From the NCBI GenBank assembly GCA_013399875.1, contig VXAZ01000404.1, forward strand, positions 266,686 to 330,685: a stretch of DNA of 64,000 nucleotides. Reading direction: 5' to 3'. Of the stretch, positions 12,801 through 26,800 are shown piece by piece. The notes beneath the pieces were generated by a model. The model had not been told where the DNA came from and did not search any database. It saw nothing but the letters and a program-made list of their open reading frames with translations. Within the stretch, counting starts at the first letter, position 1. Each line of letters opens with the position of its first letter. The translations under genes were made by a program, and so were the position numbers. The DNA is from Gymnorhina tibicen (taxonomy: Eukaryota > Chordata > Aves > Passeriformes > Artamidae).

Positions 12801-15780
12801 CTGGGAATGCAGGGCCAGGCAGGGAGAAATCTGGGAATGGGTGGCAGGGAGCAGAAGAAGAGAGAGCGTGTCAACCTGCATGTAGAGAATGTCACCATGA
12901 AGGTTTGGAGCAAAAAGGATGTTCTGCAAGACTGGAATTAGTATAGCATCATAAGATCTACAGTTTAGAAGAATAGGTTTTATAGGTTTTCTGATATTCT
13001 TGCTCATGGTTTCTTATTGCTGACTGCGATGTTGCTTCTATGCAACACAAGGGTCTGGATCCATTTTTGTATTCTTCTCATTGTCCTACAAATTAGCAAG
13101 AAAAAATACAAGGAGAAAAAAGGTTATAATTTTGCAAAGTATCTTGTGCCCAGCTGCTCTAGAAAAGCAAAACTCAGTCAGACAGAAACTGAAGCCTGGT
13201 TATATTAAATGGGATTTGAGATATATTCATTTATAATTTGCAGATTTCTAATTCTCCTAATTCTCCTAATATGAATAATAATTCATATTATCATTCTAGG
13301 AATTTACGTCACATGAAAATATTATATTACACACCCCGAAAACCAAGCCACTGACCTTGTAAAATGGCCTGTTTTCTCTTGTAAGAAAATATTTATAAAA
13401 AATTACAGGAGTAATATAAAAGACGGCTGCTAGCGCCAAGTTTCTTATTTACAGTAACAAGGGGAAACCTTCATCACATGTAGAATCCAGTAGGCTAATA
13501 TGAACATGCAGTAAATGTTAGCTGAAGTATATTATGTTAGAAAAAGACATTTGTTCATTTCACATCCTGAATGATGCATGATTTTATGATGCCATTTCTC
13601 AGTCTTTGCATTTTCCTTTTTTTTCTCCAACTTCCATCTTTTCAGTCAAAGGAAATCATCAAGTGACCTTGAAATCTTCACTGGTATTTTCCTGGCAGAG
13701 AAAGAAGCTCACTTTTCTCATTTGCAAAAATGAATAACAATTTGATCATTCTTAAAACTTCTAAAAGGTTAATTATGCTCTCTCCATGAGCACTGAATAA
13801 AAACCTGCTTTATCTCTGCCCAAATGAAACCCACAGGGCTCTCATTCTCTCTAACTCTGCCTGGAGACGAAATCCTGCAAGCTGTCAATTAACTCCTATC
13901 AGCTCATAGATCTGTGTGAGCTGCAGATGATTTTTTCATCCAAAAACTATGACAGCTATCATTTGCCAGAGCTGTTGGGTGACTTTAAAAAATTCACAGC
14001 AGGAAAGTGTTATCTGGCTTTGGGCTTGCTAGAGAGAAAAAGAAAGAGTGAGAAAACGAGAGGCAGAAAGGTCCTGGGTTATGGAGAGTTCATTGCTAGC
14101 TCTAAGATTTCCGTCTGGTTGCAAAACCCCACTTGAACTTGAATTGCATGTTTTAAACAATAATAGAAACTGAACATGGACATGTACCACAGAGATGTTT
14201 CCTTGAATGTTTGGGTTTGGTTTTGGGTTTGTTTTTTTTTGTATTGCTGCAAAATAACAGTCAGCCACGGAGGAGATGATACAGGCAAAGTATAGAATTA
14301 GTAGAACAGGCACCCCAATGTGAAGTATTTAGCCTGCTGATATTATTTCCTGTTTGAAAAATGGTCATTTAATTTGGAAGTCAGAATACTAATCTGAAAA
14401 GGAAAAAGTGAGAGACTGTAAGAGTACTGTTTCACTTACCTTGCAAGATGGATGTTGCTTCCAAATGAATAGAGAAAGAAAAAATTGCACTGAGCATTTG
14501 GTGATCACTGTATTTCTGCCCACTTATTTTATTTTTGTATTGTAGGGTAAATTCTTGAAGAGTCAGCTACCATAACTTGCAACAAAGCCATAGGATCGAG
14601 CACTGATGGCTCTGTTTGTGTTAGAAACTGGAGTTAAAGTCATTAATTTTAGATCTATTATAAAGCAATAGTGTTACAACTAGCACGTGCATGGCACATG
14701 GAAATCTGGGTTTTGCTCCTGGCCCTGCTTTGACCTGTGGTAAGCTGTTCAATCTCCCACTGTGATATTATTGAGTTAGTTGTAAATATCAATGCCTACT
14801 CTTGTAGACAGACAAAAAACCAGCTCAGGTATACCTCAGCATCCAGTGCTAGACACTTACATCATTCAATTTGCAACTGCAAAGAGCAATGAAAATTAAA
14901 AATCTTCACTGCAAAGAAAAAAAATTGATCCATCTATTTCATTCTAAATTTCTATTAAGTAAAATGGAAGCTCTTTGTGACAAACATAATGAGACCTTAT
15001 TTTGGAAGTTTTTATTCTAAAAAACTGAAAGAAGACAAGAGTAAATTCATTACTCTTTACGTGTGAAAACAATCTGAGAGCTAATTTTAAAAATAAAATT
15101 TGTCCTGATGTAGCTCCACATTTATAATATTTTCCTTTTCTGTTTCCATCTTTTTCAAATTTTCCTGATGTGATGAAGCTGTCACCAAGTAAATCATTCC
15201 CAAGATTAGTCAGTTGACTTATCTCAGCACAGGGCAGGATGCATTTTCCACCAGAAGTATCTGAGTTGTATTAAACTTTTACTCTGAAAGTACTAGGAGA
15301 GTCCCACTGTTGTTAAATACACCAGGATTTCATATCAGTTCTAATAGCATTAATAAGTGAGAGATTCCTGGACAGTCTACAAGCCTAAAATCAGACTCAA
15401 TTGATTAACAGAAAGGGGGAATCAATATAAAAATAAAGTGAGCTAAAAGATAACTATATTGAGAATAGCTTTTGAAAGAACAAATGTACCTACAGAGCTA
15501 TATGTTAATGTGGTACCTGATTTTGGGGAAGGTACAGGATTCCTTTTTAGCCTTGCAGTTTATCTTAAAAAAATATTAGTATAAGTACTCTGATGTTTTT
15601 GGCTGTAATATAATTAACAATGCGGAATGAAATGACGGATCTTTTATTTTTGACAAATTTCTGAAACAGATTTCAATGTGGTATATTAAAACATCTCCAT
15701 GAGTCTTTATCTTCTCATGAGGCAGCAGAACAAACCAACTGTCATGGAATATATGTTGTTTATAGGGCAATATTCTTCTA
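9845..15780. other. AT-rich non-coding DNA, no gene seen
   Basis: No open frame is above about 95 codons. There is a small AT-rich hairpin near 13266-13289 (arms TAATATGAAT/ATTCATATTA) beside two copies of CTCCTAATT. T/G runs occur near 14216-14241. I recognise no transposon, RNA gene or promoter in this stretch. Confidence 0.5.
13266..13289. repeat. AT-rich 10-bp inverted repeat
   Basis: Arms TAATATGAAT and ATTCATATTA flank a 4-base spacer and are perfect complements. Because both arms are nearly all A and T, chance formation is more likely than for the GC-containing hairpins elsewhere in the window. Confidence 0.6.
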
Positions 15781-15960
15781 CTTCTTTGAAAAGAACTAAT
15801 GAAGGCTGCAAATTCACAATGATTTAATTACACTTTAAATGCACCAAGAAGCCGTAATGAAAAGATTTAAGCATCTTAATTATGCCATCAATATTACCTA
15901 ACGCAGAGAGAAAAGGAAAACCTAGTAGGCAGTAAGTAACTTAAATGGCTGAAATAATGT
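15781..15960. promoter_or_regulatory. Possible conserved non-coding element (homeodomain-like sites)
   Basis: The stretch has several TAAT-core words close together: TTTAATTACAC near 15821, CGTAATGA near 15854 and CTTAATTATG near 15875. It has no simple-repeat character. This style is typical of developmental enhancers in gene-poor vertebrate DNA. No alignment was possible, so this is an impression only. Confidence 0.18.
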
Positions 15961-18900
15961 GAAATATTCAAGTATTATCTGATTTTGCTTTCAGGTTCTA
16001 AAAAGTAACCATAGAAATTATCACCTTAAGATTGTCTATAGCAACACATATTTTTAAGTTTTCAGAAGAAGTCCTGGACAACACAGCTGAGAGACAATAT
16101 CACTTAACAATGTTACAGTGTTAGAATAAATATCAGAAACTGGAATCCAATATGTAAAACCTCTGAACACCTAATAAACTACTACTTATTTTTATTTCTT
16201 CACCTGCTAGTCTGTGTACTAAGCAATATCTATTCTTGTTTTTTGTCTGTTACTTTCCTGAAGGTTTTGTGTTTTCCTCCTTTCTGTTCATTTCTATTAC
16301 AGTTTCTCCAGTTGCAATGTATTTGTCTCTGGCCTCTTTCTTTGAGGTAAGCATAGCTTAGTTTCTACCTAAAATAACCAAAATTCAGAAAGATCAGTAG
16401 TTTTTTAAATTAATGAACTAGAAAAGTGACAGGAAAAAAATAGACTAATATCAGAAAAACATCAAAAACTTCAAGAAGATAAGTGTTTAAAAGTTTCATC
16501 TGCCAGAGGTACATGGCTCATCACTATGGTATATGCAGCTCGTTCATTTGTGGAGTGATTTTGGGATCCAAAATCAAAGTAACCAAAACCAAAGGTACCA
16601 TGATCAGGTCAGTTCAGCCAGCTGAAGGAGGTGGCTTTAATCAGTCTGGGAGCAAATGGTCTGGCTGAGTGTCCAAATGTTTCATGGGAAACTCAACAGG
16701 ACAGTTCACGCCATGGGATAAGCTGTCCCCTCCAAGAGAAGGCCTGACCTCTGCCTGATGTTTTGAATGTCAAAAGGAAAGAATGTGTGCAGAGACAGGG
16801 AACAAGGGAGCTGCTCTTGTGTAGAGACTAATACTCCTTGCTCTGCTACAGATCCAAAAATTCTACACATTACAGATGAACCAGTGTCACTCTGGTTCAT
16901 CTGGAGTTCTCAGTGTGCTGTGTGTGCACAGAAAGATGTCAGCAGCCCACATCTGGGAGTGGCTGCTCCACTTCCCTTGTCACCAGCATGTCTCATTCCT
17001 CCAGTGAGTCACTGGACTTGCAGGTAGGTTCAACTGTTATTTCCAGGCACTTGCAGGACATTTCTTCAATATTAAATGTAGTTGGAGCTTTTAGGCAAAA
17101 AAAATCTGAAAATCTCCTGGCAGCCAAAAGTAGCGTCAATCTACTACATACCTTGTCCTATGAAATTAGCACTTCCATGTGCTTTTATCTTGAAAGGTGG
17201 GGCAGAATTTGGAAACAAGGGCTTATATTCAAAGTTTGCTGTAACACGAGATGCAGAGCGTCTGCAAAGCCCCGCACATCTATACACCTGCCAGGTGCAA
17301 ACATGGACTCACATGAGACAGTTTCAAATGTTTACCAGTACTTGCCAGTTCAGTGTTTTTAGCTTTATGCCAGTGCAAAACCACCCTTTATGCAGAGCTC
17401 AGAAGTGCTGGTGTATATTCAAGTTTTTATTTTGAATTTGCATACCATTTTTTTAAATGCAAAGTAGGAACATATGTACCCATAGAACATTTCTGCAAGT
17501 GCTCATAAACAGAACTAGTAAGTACACTCAGCTCTTTTGCCAATGACAAACTGGTTTTCCTAATTTTCCATTTTTCTTGTTCTTGCGGGTTTTTTTGTCT
17601 AAATCACTCTGATTTCCAGATAATGATTTATCCAGATCATGACTTATGTAGTATTCCATGTTTCTAATAAATAGCTAGATTTGTGGTATGTATTAAGGAT
17701 GTAATCATGTTGGTATTCACATTACATTTATATCCAGTTCCCATTATAATCAGGAAAAAATTCCCTTTGATTTCAAGGACAGTTATATCAGACTAGGAGC
17801 ACTTAATTTTTTAAAGCAATGTTAAGTGCTGCTGTTTGCTGACATTGTTTCCCAAACACCAGTGATTGTTCACTGACCCAGATGTGAACATGGTTTGTTT
17901 TCTGCCTCTGTTTATAGACACCCTTTCTCTGTTGTGCTTATCTGCTCTAGTCAGAGACCTATTTGACTTGCTGGGAAATTGTGATGGAGCAAATCAGAAA
18001 GCCTGTGAAAATTTACAGCTGTTTATAGCTGAGTATGTCAAAATCAGTATTAAAAAAGGCACAAAATTAATATTTACATAGATCAGGGACCTCTACTTTA
18101 CATTCCTGCCATTACTCAACTGTTGGAAAGAAGCGTGGTACTTGGAAGGGGAAAAAAAAAGCAGCTCACTTTGCAATGCCCAGACCTGGGAACAGATGCC
18201 ATTCTCTGCAGCTCAGTACTTCAATGCTACAAGGCGATGCACTAAGTTTCAGGATATTCATGGTCTTTTCCAAATGCCTGTCCATAATTGTGAGCAAAGT
18301 TTCCTCTTGCAGGACACAGAGACCCTTTAGCCTAACAAATTAATCTCTTTTTTTCTTTTTTTCCTTTTTGTGGTTTTTTTTTTTTTTCAAGCTGACAAGC
18401 CTGTGAAAGCTGGAAAGGAAACAGAAACAAAATAGAAAGAGAGGCATTCCTATCTGCAGTCTGCTTCAGATGTAATGATTATGATTATAATCAACAATGA
18501 CTTTTTACGGTACAGTATTCTTGACCACAATTGGGTTCTACATGAACTTGCTCTTATACACATAAACACTGTTAATGTGTCACAGGAAAGCTGCATGATG
18601 TTTCAAACTTTCCATGCCAGATGTGTTTGCAACACAGTCCCAACACTAAAAAAGTTAGGTATACAATGATACTAAAGACCTCTTGACTTCAGTAGAGTTA
18701 TTTTGCCTGTGTAAACAAGTTCACGTTTTTTCTTTTCAATTATTCATTTTGTGAATGTTCAGAATAATTAGGGACAAATAACTCTCTCAGGAAATATATC
18801 AGTTTAGAAACCGAAGAAATCTTCACTTGTCTCTTGTTCACATTGCATCTATTTTTAAATGATCTCTGAGCTTTCTAACTAAGTGAAAATTTCAGAAAAG

Positions 18901-21160
18901 TCAGAGCTCACTACCAGATAAGTACTTTTCAGTCCAAACTCATCACAAAAGGTATATTTTATCGGGAATAAGATAACGGACAAAAAATAAAGTATATACT
19001 CCCTAGTGATAGATGATATGATATCACCTTTGAGATCTGTCTTGTTTTCACAATGCTATAAAACTGATTATCATTTGTCATCAAAGCCCAACAGTTGTCT
19101 TGAATTTTTGAAGGGTTATCTTTAATTATGACTGTTTTCCTGTGATGCAAGGAAACAGCCTCTGTGTGGGGAATTCTCTAAATCCTCCATCACTGCCTCT
19201 AGGGTAGCAGTGTAAAGCAATCAGCGGAGAGTTTCATGGTAAATGTATGGACAAACATTTAGGGTTTCTTTTTTTCCCTATTAATCTTTAGACCAGATCA
19301 GCGCACACATGATCCTGTATGTTCACCAAAATGTATTGAGGAACAGATGTGTTGACTGTGGCCTATGCTGGTTCTAAGAAATTACCACACTTATCCAAAA
19401 TATATTTACTGGACAGAAATATTTTAAAACATGTAGGGCGAACAATTGAGCTGACACATTTGAGTAGTGATTTCCAGCAGGAGAAAGGACCAGAGTAGAG
19501 GTGAACCCTGAGATAAGACACCCTCTTGAACTGGATCTGCCTTTACATCACTGCTCTTTTTACAAATATCAAATCACATCTGTACTGGTAAGTGATGTAC
19601 ATGACTGGCTTGGAAGCATAAAAATTGAAAAATGTAAAAATAAACCTGGTCATTGTCCTGGTGCTTTCACTGATGCAGAAATTTGTGCATTTAGAAACTG
19701 CACACTTGAAGGTACATGACAGCTTGTGAGCTTCATAGATTTGTGTCCCAGTCTCATTCCATTTTCTGTAGACTGGTTTTTATAACTTCAAACATCAAGA
19801 AAAAAGATTTCAAGAAAATATTTGAGGGATAAATGTCTAAAATAATTGGAATAATTTTTGTCCTGAAGTGCATCAGACTGAACAATTTTCAACTTGAATA
19901 TCAGTAGATTCTTTGCTGAAGTGTTCAACGCCTGATCAGTAGTTGCCTCTGCAGCTAGCTTACCGATAACAGCAGATTAATATCACACGGTTTTGGCCTG
20001 ACTTTGTGCTCAATTGATCATACTTATTGCCTGCTTCTTCCATCTTTTTGAGATGATTTCAGGCAGATCTACTGCCTGAAAAATACAGGCTCATATCACT
20101 GTACAAACTGTGGGGATAGGGACAACTTAGAAAGCTCCATGCTCCATTCTCACTAAAGTAAATTGAAGACAGAACCCACACAGTTTCATATTACAACCAT
20201 TAACACTGCAGTGGATGGTCTTTCTCTTTTCTGTATATCTTAAAACATCTGAATACCACAGGAGTTGCACCTCCTCTGTCTGTTTTGCACTCTGTTTTAA
20301 GATTCTGTTTGTTGAAAGGCTGATCACTGACCACAGAAAGTACCTTTCCCCTCTGCTGAAAAGTACATAGGTGGTTTTACTGCACAAGATCCCCCTTGCC
20401 CACCAGATATTAATACACCTGTAGGCTGTCACTGCATGACATACAAGGTTTGACATTGTACAGAGCTATCTGGAAGGGCTTTTTAGCCAGAAAAAAATGT
20501 TATAATGGATTTCCATAGCAACTTTCTTGCACAAAGGCTATTCCATGTGTGAAAGTATTGTCTTTAAAGACTAGGGAGGCTTACATTATATTTAGACTAG
20601 GACAAAGATAAATGCACCAGAGAGGCAGCATGGCCTCTTGGAAATTGTTTCTGTGTAGGCAAGAGGAGAATGTCATGCAGCGTTGTGCAACTGGACATAG
20701 GCTGTGTTTTGTGCTGTGCAGAAAATTGATTGCAGTCTTCTGAGTACATTTACAATAACATTTGCTGGCAAAACCATTAATCTGACTGTACTGACTATTA
20801 TGCAACACCTACCTCTTCAACATCTGTGAACAACACATATCATTAAATTACTGTGCTGTAAGAAATACTGTTAAAAGCAAATTTTAATGGTTATTTCTTA
20901 GCAGCTCTGAGGGAGCACTGGCAATCATATTGCTTCTTCACGGGAGCTAGATGGCTTGAATCACTCAGAGAGGCTTTGCAGCAGTGGAAGATAGGTTACT
21001 GAATTTAAATGATCCCGTACAATCATTAGAATTCCTGAAAATATCCACAAGACATTGCACACAGGTATTTTCAGATTACCCCTTGAATACAGGAAGATTG
21101 GCAATGGAAAAAAAGAGATGGGTATGAAAAGACTGCTAGGTAGCCTTTCTCTGTTACAAT
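15961..21160. other. Non-coding DNA, no gene seen
   Basis: The longest frames, such as 16913-17362 (+, 149 codons), overlap other frames that are equally open and show no domain. The segment 16690-17030 is richer in GC than its neighbours but has no CpG clustering. A T-rich run lies at 18343-18389. No named repeat was recognised. Confidence 0.45.
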
Positions 21161-21760
21161 AATAGACCCAATTCTGGAGTTGCTAACTATGTTTTACTGC
21201 TCTTTAGCGGTTACAGCTTCAAGAGAAATAAACACCACATACTAAGAAAAGCAAACCATTGTTGCATTCATGACCTTATACCAAACATCCTTCATACTGA
21301 GCTCGACTGACCAGCATGCAGATTTGTTTCATAAACAAAAAGTAGTGTTTTCTCTCTAAACAATTCATTGTGAGCAGTATGTCATTGCAAACAGCTTCTG
21401 GCAGTTGACCAACTCCTTTCAGATAATCCTTCTTTAAACCAACTGGCCATTAAAATCCTGCCTCCCAACAATGGTACCAATTCATTCCTAATGAATAATT
21501 TGTCTGGATTACTGTATTTGCTGGATGAGATGGAATGAAGCTTGTATGTCATAAGCAAAATTGTTAACACTAAGTTATCATTTAATTGCCTTTCTCCTCA
21601 TCTAAATAATCCTGGGTCATTTTTAATTGTCTTTTTTTCATGGGCTGCAACTGAACCCATAGCATTTATAAGGCCAGAGGAATGTGTTTGACTAGAGCTA
21701 TTGATTAGGTCCTACATACACAAATTCAGATTTCAGGTCATTATTTTCCTTTTATTGTGT
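21161..21760. promoter_or_regulatory. Possible conserved non-coding element
   Basis: About 600 bp of balanced, non-repetitive sequence lies inside more degenerate AT-rich DNA. It contains AACCATTGTTGC and TTCATGACCTTAT near 21256-21279, TGGCCATTAAAATCC near 21443, GTTATCATTTAATTG near 21575 and a TTTTTAATTG word near 21621. Coding capacity is absent. This resembles tetrapod conserved non-coding elements in style. The call rests on reading alone and needs a multi-species alignment. Confidence 0.22.
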
Positions 21761-22542
21761 GGAAAAAACATAGTCCACAGTAAAATAATTTCACAGATGC
21801 AGTGAATGATTATGATTTAAATTTAGCAAAAAAAGAGGGAAAGAACATGCAAGCATCACAATAAATGTAACATAATGAATGTTTGAAAACAGGTAAATAG
21901 ACATTATGAGTCTACGAAGTTCATATTTGTGGAATGTGAAACGCCTATTTATAGCTTGCAGCAGAAGAATATGAATATTCACATTTAGACTACATTCTTA
22001 AAAATCTTAAAATATGGCTTACATTTCTTTCTTTTACCCGTTTTTTCCTCTCAATTAGCAGATTTTTATTTTTCTGTTAATGGCTGTAGGTGTGTTGAGT
22101 GAAATCAATTTATATTATCTGTATGTGTCAACTATATCTAAAAAAAGAGTGTTAAAAAGAAGAAGTTGGATTGAAAAGTAGAACAACTGAAATTGAACTC
22201 ATACTGTCATGGTGATCAATTTTTGTTCAGCTTCCTGTGTTCTCTGTGGTCTGAAAGAAGCCAATTCTGCAAGGTGTGACTCTATTTTCTCATCTGAAAA
22301 ATGAAGACACTAATCTTTCTGATCTCCCAGGTGAAGTCTGATGCTAACCTCATTGGTTTCTATGAAAGCCATAGGTAATTTGGAGATGAGAGATACAGAA
22401 AGGTCTATAAATAAGATAAAATAAAATTCATGAAGGAAGCATTGATTTTAGTCAGGACTGATAATATTTCTTGTCAATACTGACATATTAGTTTCATTTT
22501 CCATTATTTCTAAATGTTTTAGTTAAGCTAAAAAGGTATAGC

Positions 22543-22563
22543 CTCTCAAACAGAGTTTGAGAG
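22543..22563. repeat. 9-bp inverted repeat
   Basis: CTCTCAAAC (22543-22551) and GTTTGAGAG (22555-22563) are perfect complements around AGA. This small hairpin is listed for completeness; one or more of this size are expected by chance in 64 kb. Confidence 0.6.
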
Positions 22564-23752
22564 TTCTTATTTATTGGACTATAACCAAGTTCCAGTGGCT
22601 ATGTAACTCCAGGGTAAGTTACAAAATGTTATATTATATAAATATACACAAGAGCTGACTTTTTGTGTTTCAGCCTCCTACACTACAGAATCAGGAACAC
22701 AAACATCAGATCTAGTAAAGGATGTGAACCATAGATCTGCCCTTGTAGAGGAACACACACCTCTCATTGGTTGTCTGTTCCCTTGCCTGTGCTTACAACA
22801 CTACAGCTTTGTTTACTACCTTTAAAGAAACAAAAATGGCTCCTATGCATGAAAGGTATAGTGCCTAAGATAATTAAGACTGTTGCAATTTTCAGACTTC
22901 TCTTGCATTGAAAGTTAACAAGTCAAAAAGATTTTGGAAGGCCAAAGGGCTGACGATGGCGTCAAGCCCAATGTTAACATAGTGTTTCTCTGTTCTTCTG
23001 CTCTCATTCGTTAATAATGACTACGGAATGGACCAAAGTACCTGGAAAGAATTGCATTCTCACTACCAAATTCTACAGTAGTGATAGCCACAAAAAAAAA
23101 TGAAAAGAAAAAAAATCAGACAGTATGGAAATGGAAAATGTCGGTCTAACAACTTTTCTTTCATATTACAAGTTTGATCCTTGATACATTAGTGTACCTG
23201 TACCACAGGGACTATATTTTTATCCATGTCCGCAATCCTTTCTAGCAATTCCACAAGGCATCTGTAGTAGAACAGTCAATCAAAAAGGATCCAGAGAAAA
23301 GCACTGTCTTAAAGTGCAAGATAGCCTAAACGCACTTTCGACAAGTGCTAATTCTCAGACCAAATGGCAACCACAAAGCTGCTGGAACTAGCAACAGGGT
23401 TCACCAGGAAGTCAGTTGGCACCGTTAAAAACACCTTAGCTGCAATCTCGTTGCTAGGTCCTGAGGAAAACAGGGGAGTTACAACTTCTTGGATCAAGTG
23501 GCACTAATGTATCTTCATGTGTAATTAGTCTCAAAATCTTTTCCTTACAGTCAGCAAAATCTACTGTGTGACAAAATCGGTTGAGAGCATTTGATCCCAG
23601 AGGAATTGCACAGGATTCTCACCAGAATGAATATGTGCAAAGAAACATACAGTCCTGATGCATTTTTTCTACTGTTCAATTTTCTTATACATTCCTGAAA
23701 TTAAAAACCTTGTGGTTAAATAGACATAATGTCTGTGGATACTGAGGCATAA

Positions 23753-23841
23753 ATGCATACCTATTATGTGTGTGTACATCTACATATATATATATGCATA
23801 AGCACATGCATACCCGTACACATATACATAATTTATATTTA
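23753..23841. repeat. Degenerate AT/GT microsatellite
   Basis: Interleaved TGTGTGTACA, TACATATATATATA and CACATATACATA words form an imperfect purine-pyrimidine alternating tract. The open frame that covers it (23753-24016) is a product of the repeat, giving Y, I and H-rich nonsense. Confidence 0.75.
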
Positions 23842-26800
23842 TGCTAAACTACACATGTGGCTTTTTTTGTTATCCAGATACCAGTCCTGTATGCAACAAG
23901 ACTCCCAGAAAGACACTATAAAAATAATTTTTAAGAGAAAATATCCAGTATGCATATCCAGGACTAATTTCTTCCCTTTTTTCCTGAGAGTAGGAGCTCT
24001 ACGATTTTGTAAATGATGTGGAGCTTTTTCTCTTATTTACCTCTGTTGCTAATGTTATTTCAAGGATGAAAAGTGTGCATTTTTATTCATATTTATGCAA
24101 TGTCATTGAAGGTGATGGACAATTGAAAACTTTTTATGAGCACAATCCCTTTCAAAATAGAATGCACTTAAAACTTTTATATCCAAACACAGTCGACTGA
24201 CAATTCAGAAGCAATTAGTAATAAAAGCTGATTATCATATAGTTTGCATCATGTCTCTGTGTGTTTTAAATCTCCTACTTCCTTCAGTAAGATCAGTCTT
24301 TGGGGCTAATCTCTCCCACGTGAGTAATGCTATAAAATTGCCTTCACTACAGAGCAAAAGAGAAATTGTTTAAGTAAAGGTAGAGACTGTATAAATCATA
24401 AACCACTCTCTCAGATAAAGGCCATTAGGTAGGTCTGTGTACAAATTTGACACTTTGTTTCCTTGCCTCTGACAGCCGTTTAGAAAGGCTTAAATATACA
24501 AGATCTGACTAAAGCTTTCAAAAATTCATCATGGAATATTTGTTAACCTTGTTCTCTGTGATAGCTGTAGAACAAAGATAATACTCTTCAAATGGAGATA
24601 AATTACAGTCTTTCAAAAGATTATCACCAGTCTTAATCGAGTTCGCTCCTACAGCTGAACGGTCAGTGACCTTGTTACTCGCACAATAAACATACCTGCT
24701 GCTTTACGTTTACAGGGAGAAGTTTACTCCAACCAGGCTGCTGAGAATAGCTCCACAGGTTTGATATGGTTCTAACTTCTGCAGAGAAGTCAGGAAATTC
24801 AGCTGGTTGAAGGACTTTTAAGTAATCTTTCAATTACTTAAATACCATAATGCATGAAACTTAGTTAAATTTCTAATAGAGCTTGTGCATACAGATCAAC
24901 TGTTCTACAGACATACTGAATGCTCAGCAGATGTAAATCAGCATGGCATTGGAGATCTCCAGGGTGCCATACCACACCTACTCCCACTTCAGCTGGGAGG
25001 CTGCCCAGGCAGCTGGCTGCCCTTTCCTTCAGCAAGAAAGGAGCTCTGAACAGATAGCGAGGGATCTTACACATGTAGCTACGTGCCTTTTCAACGACCT
25101 CTGTTTGGTTTTGTTTTATTTCAGCTAAGAGTACTCCTAGAATTCCTTATTTGACATAAACATTTCAGCACCCATTTTTCATATTATAACACATTGGCTT
25201 GACAGGAACTGCACTGCAGGGAGTTGGCACTCAAGCCAGTTATGCCCTGGCTCTCTTTGTTTGCAGCGATGTTGGGGTGGAGATTAGATTTTCATTATCT
25301 CCTAGTGGCATTAAATACTGCACTGTTTGAGTTTGGGACTGTCCATACCAGGCCATATTCAGCAGAATCGAATTAAACATCACAGGTTTAATATGCAGTT
25401 TTTGCAGAAAGAGCACTTTTCTTTTTTCCCCCTATTAGCAACATGACCTTTATTGGAACCAGCACCTCTTGATGTTGTACAATGGCACAGCATGGTAAAG
25501 GATGAAGCTGGGGTGAAGGAACAGCTCGGTCTTCTCTGAAGCAGCCTGTGCACTAGTGGGCAGAGCTGTCTGAGCACAGTTCAGTCAGACCTGACATGAA
25601 AGTTAAGCCAAGGCCACTGTAAGATAAAGCATTTGGCATTACAGCCACTAGATACATTGAAGCTACAAGACTCTCTGCTTTCTTCTCCTCTCTTTAGTTT
25701 AATAGCTATTGGGTTTACTGAGTAGTTTTTTCATATGTTTAGGGGGTAAAAAAGGCCCATTGTGAATGCTGCTGAGTGTTTCAACATCTCAGTGACAGTG
25801 GAAGTTAACCAGCACTACATAGAATCAGGCCATTAGCAAAGACATCCTCAAAAACTGAAGAAAAACCCCAAAACCCCACCCCCACCCCCCTCCAAAAAAA
25901 AATTCTCTTTGAACATTTCTTAAAACTGCAGCCAATGAAATAATAATATTTTGCTCTCACCCTAGAATTTGAAAAATGTTTCAAGGACAATAACAATAAT
26001 AAAAATTAACTATTGTCACATAGCCTGATGATGAACCTTCATAAAAAACTGAAATCATGTTTTTGCTGCTTGACATTCCTGTGCCCTCTTTCATATCTAA
26101 TTGGTCTCCCCCTTCTTATGATTTCTTCTGCTTTTGTGATTATTAAACTGTCCCTGCAACTTTTCCTTATACAGTTCTACAGCAGACTTTAGATAAAAGA
26201 AATAAAAAATCCTCTGAGGCCTTTCACTCATTTACTCACCCTGCTGCTGCATGAGTTGATTATCCCAGGAAATGGTTAATGGTGTTAAGTGTTTTTATAC
26301 ACTACAGCAAACCCCAGGATTTGACTGTTGCTTTTGTAAGTGAGCTCATGTGATTTTGTTTTTTTAGGGGAGAGGAAAGAGTCTGTTTTAATCATATGGC
26401 TATGAACTGAGCTTCATTTTCTAAGAAAACAGCACATGAGACTTCCTTCACAAAAACAACAGTAAAACCTTAGATCCACAGGGTGGGTTTTTTGTGGGTT
26501 TGACACAAAATTATTTTGCATAACTTCAAAATTATGCTTACAAGGCACAAATATGACAAAGCTAAGCAGATTGCAGTATTTATCTTTTTTTAGCTATGCC
26601 TTTGGGTCAGCTACATTCTGCTTTATGAAGAGATAGTTGTGAATAATCTCTGCATCCTCTTTCCCTTGCTTGATCTGTAAAACAGCCCAGGGCCCTTGGC
26701 AGGACTGCTGTACTTACAGAGGTCACCGTTACTTGACTTGTTTTGGTTTGTAATTACAAGCAAACTCCACTAAGCTCTCTGGGTCTGAGGATTAGACTGG

